Source: an uncultured Christensenella sp.
GTDB taxonomy: Bacteria > Bacillota > Clostridia > Christensenellales > UBA1242
Direction: 5' to 3'
Assembly (NCBI GenBank): GCA_948466185.1
Contig: CAOJZM010000007.1
Coordinates: 1 to 59,675, forward strand
DNA length: 59,675 bases
Shown: positions 58,259-59,675 of the stretch, piece by piece
How the letters are laid out: every line of letters starts with the position of its first letter
How positions within the stretch are numbered: position 1 is the first letter of the stretch
Notes under the pieces: model-generated
The model's input: only the letters and a program-made list of their open reading frames with translations
Told to the model about the DNA's origin: nothing
Database searches by the model: none
Position numbers and translations under genes: made by a program

Positions 58259-58260
58259 AA

Positions 58261-59265
58261 TTATTCTCCTGTAGAGTCGTCACGAGTGATAATTGAACGC
58301 CTCATTGCAGTATCTGCCTGCAAATTCATAAGCTTGTAATAATCCATAACTGAGAAACGTCCCTCTTTAATAGCTTCTGCTATAGCCTTAGGCACTTCTG
58401 CCTCTGCTTCAAGTACCACTGATTTCATTTCTTCCGCTTTTGCTTTCATCTGCTCAGCCTCAACAATCGCTGCATTCTTCACCCGTTCTGCTTCAACTTG
58501 TGCAAGTGCTAAATCCTTTTGTGCATTCTTTTCTATCATTTCAGCACCAACGTCACGTCCGATATCCACCCTAGCAACTTCAATAGATGCAAGGGAATAC
58601 ATACAATCCGAAAAAATATTATCATTTTTCAAACCCATAATAATACTGCTTGGCTGGGTTAAAATTGTTTTATGATTCGGCGAAAGAGCAATATTGGTAA
58701 TCACTTGTTTTTGAATTCTTGAATATATGGTATCTTCATTAAGCCCGCCGATTGCATTATTTAAATTTAATCTTAAAGTGGCCCGTACATCAACAATCAT
58801 TTCTATATTGTCTTGTGTAATAGCTTTAATATTGTTAATATCCAAAGCTTTTGGTTTGATTGCTGAATCTAGGACCTTTGTTGGTTGTTGCCCAGAAAAC
58901 GCAAGGGCTTTCACCATATCAAAGCTAACATCAAGCGAGGAAGTTTTTGCTAAGCTTAAAGCAGAAATAATCTCTTTACAATCTCCTCCCGAAAGATAGT
59001 AACTTTCAATATCGTTAAAACTAAGTTTCAACCCATTTCCTTTAGCCAAAATATAGAATTTTGTTATTTCCATAGGTTTACTCTTCCTAAACCTAAGGCT
59101 TGAAAGTTTAAGCATAGGAACGTGTGCTTTCGAAAACAATGCAGTAAGCCATGTTTTCATAGGTACAATAATAAAAAGTAAAGCTACAGCTAAAATCAAA
59201 ATCCCAACGAGGACAATCAAAGCTATGTATCCGCCCGCAAGGGCGTTAAGTAAAGATAAATTCAT
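58261..59265 (-). CDS. floA: Flotillin-like protein FloA (YqfA)
   Basis: 334 residues. N-terminal membrane segment (~12-38), a PHB/SPFH-like domain, then the Glu-Ala-rich coiled coil (QVEAERVKNAAIVEAEQMKA) and a conserved C-terminal 'VPKAIAEAIKEGRFSVMDYY'. It organises functional membrane microdomains. Start at 59265 chosen for CGGAGGG; the longer frame is unlikely. It heads the cluster that runs to era. Confidence 0.92.
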   Translation of the reverse strand: MNLSLLNALAGGYIALIVLVGILILAVALLFIIVPMKTWLTALFSKAHVPMLKLSSLRFRKSKPMEITKFYILAKGNGLKLSFNDIESYYLSGGDCKEIISALSLAKTSSLDVSFDMVKALAFSGQQPTKVLDSAIKPKALDINNIKAITQDNIEMIVDVRATLRLNLNNAIGGLNEDTIYSRIQKQVITNIALSPNHKTILTQPSSIIMGLKNDNIFSDCMYSLASIEVARVDIGRDVGAEMIEKNAQKDLALAQVEAERVKNAAIVEAEQMKAKAEEMKSVVLEAEAEVPKAIAEAIKEGRFSVMDYYKLMNLQADTAMRRSIITRDDSTGE

Positions 59266-59349
59266 CTTTCCCTCCGATTGTCTAAAGTATATCACATAAT
59301 TCATACCTTGTAAATACCCTAATTTTCTAAAAAAGGTGCAATTTTGCAC

Positions 59350-59675
59350 CTTAATTATATATTAACTTTTAAGCGTAGATTCCAACATCTATATTTCTTT
59401 ATTTATTCGTTCTCATCATGAACAGGGTGTTATAATCTTTCTCCACATCGCACCTCACTGTCATCACGACCAAAATCTATTGTAGCCCGTTTGTTATCTC
59501 AGCCAGATCCTTTTATTCCGCTTCGTCAACATGACTAAAGTCCATTATTCCACTATTGTCATCTCGACCGCAGCGAAGCGGAGTGGAGAGATCTTATAGA
59601 ACAGTCTAAGCACTACGCAGCAGTAAACCCGAGTGTGTTTTTAAGAAAGTTGTAAACATTGGTTGAGCCACTGAT
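59350..59675. repeat. Degenerate intergenic repeats at the window end
   Basis: At 59557-59594 is the reverse complement of the AGATCTCTCC...CGGTCGAGATGACA repeat of 11840-11879. The DNA before it (59440-59550) holds degenerate versions (TCATCACGACC, TTCCGCTTCG). No gene is supported. Confidence 0.6.

Overview
The window is AT-rich chromosomal DNA from a low-GC Gram-positive bacterium of the Bacillota, most likely an uncultured Clostridia-type gut lineage. The evidence is the DnaD/DnaI-type helicase loaders, the yqfA(floA)-yqfC-yqfD-ybeY-era cluster, EndoA-type MazF, a secG-rnr-smpB-ssrA operon, formate-tetrahydrofolate ligase and the GGGtGRT/Fe-S scaffold pair. YqfC and YqfD hint at a sporulating ancestry. 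Most genes have strong AGGAGG-like ribosome binding sites, but a minority have a consensus promoter placed so that transcription would start on the ATG.

Layout. 1-9.2 kb: a palindrome-rich repeat, a membrane glycosyltransferase, an M1 lipoprotein peptidase, helicase loaders, tRNA-Trp, a Nudix hydrolase, an MBL hydrolase and a phase-variable HAD protein. 9.3-19.6 kb: a MazF toxin with an unusual partner, acpS, recX, a yigZ-like gene, a divergent XRE switch with three operators, tyrS, the Fe-S/GGGtGRT pair, a phase-variable MazF-fusion locus and ung. 19.7-25.6 kb: an acidic coiled-coil membrane protein and the trans-translation operon (ssrA, smpB, rnr, secG). 25.8-39.4 kb: an integrative mobilizable element inside a tRNA-Thr gene, carrying integrase, excisionase, MobL-type relaxase and accessory protein, regulators, a SLOG protein and two candidate defence modules (nuclease-helicase + MazG; ParB-like protein + Dam methylase). 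39.5-48.8 kb: a small kinase, an ABC exporter coupled to a double APH-fold kinase, a LysR regulator, a PIN-domain protein, a nucleotidase with a poly-G tract, and murB. 49-59.3 kb: a heterodimeric ABC exporter, fhs, and the era-ybeY-yqfD-yqfC-floA cluster. The last 320 bases hold degenerate intergenic repeats.

Two observations stand out. (1) Three coding sequences contain G8 or G9 tracts in an otherwise AT-rich genome. Each tract sits where a one-base slip truncates or changes the protein: a COG5610-like HAD protein (in frame), a 707-residue MazF-domain fusion (out of frame as assembled) and a HAD nucleotidase (in frame). This looks like contingency-locus phase variation. (2) The mobile element splits a tRNA-Thr(GGT) gene in its anticodon loop. 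The left end carries a ladder of three tRNA-Thr 5' halves followed by an intact tRNA-Thr, with a period of 100-101 bp. It reads like a fossil record of successive integrations, in which each element brings its own replacement tRNA about 61 bp inside its left end.

All calls come from reading the sequence and from remembered family features; no database search was run.
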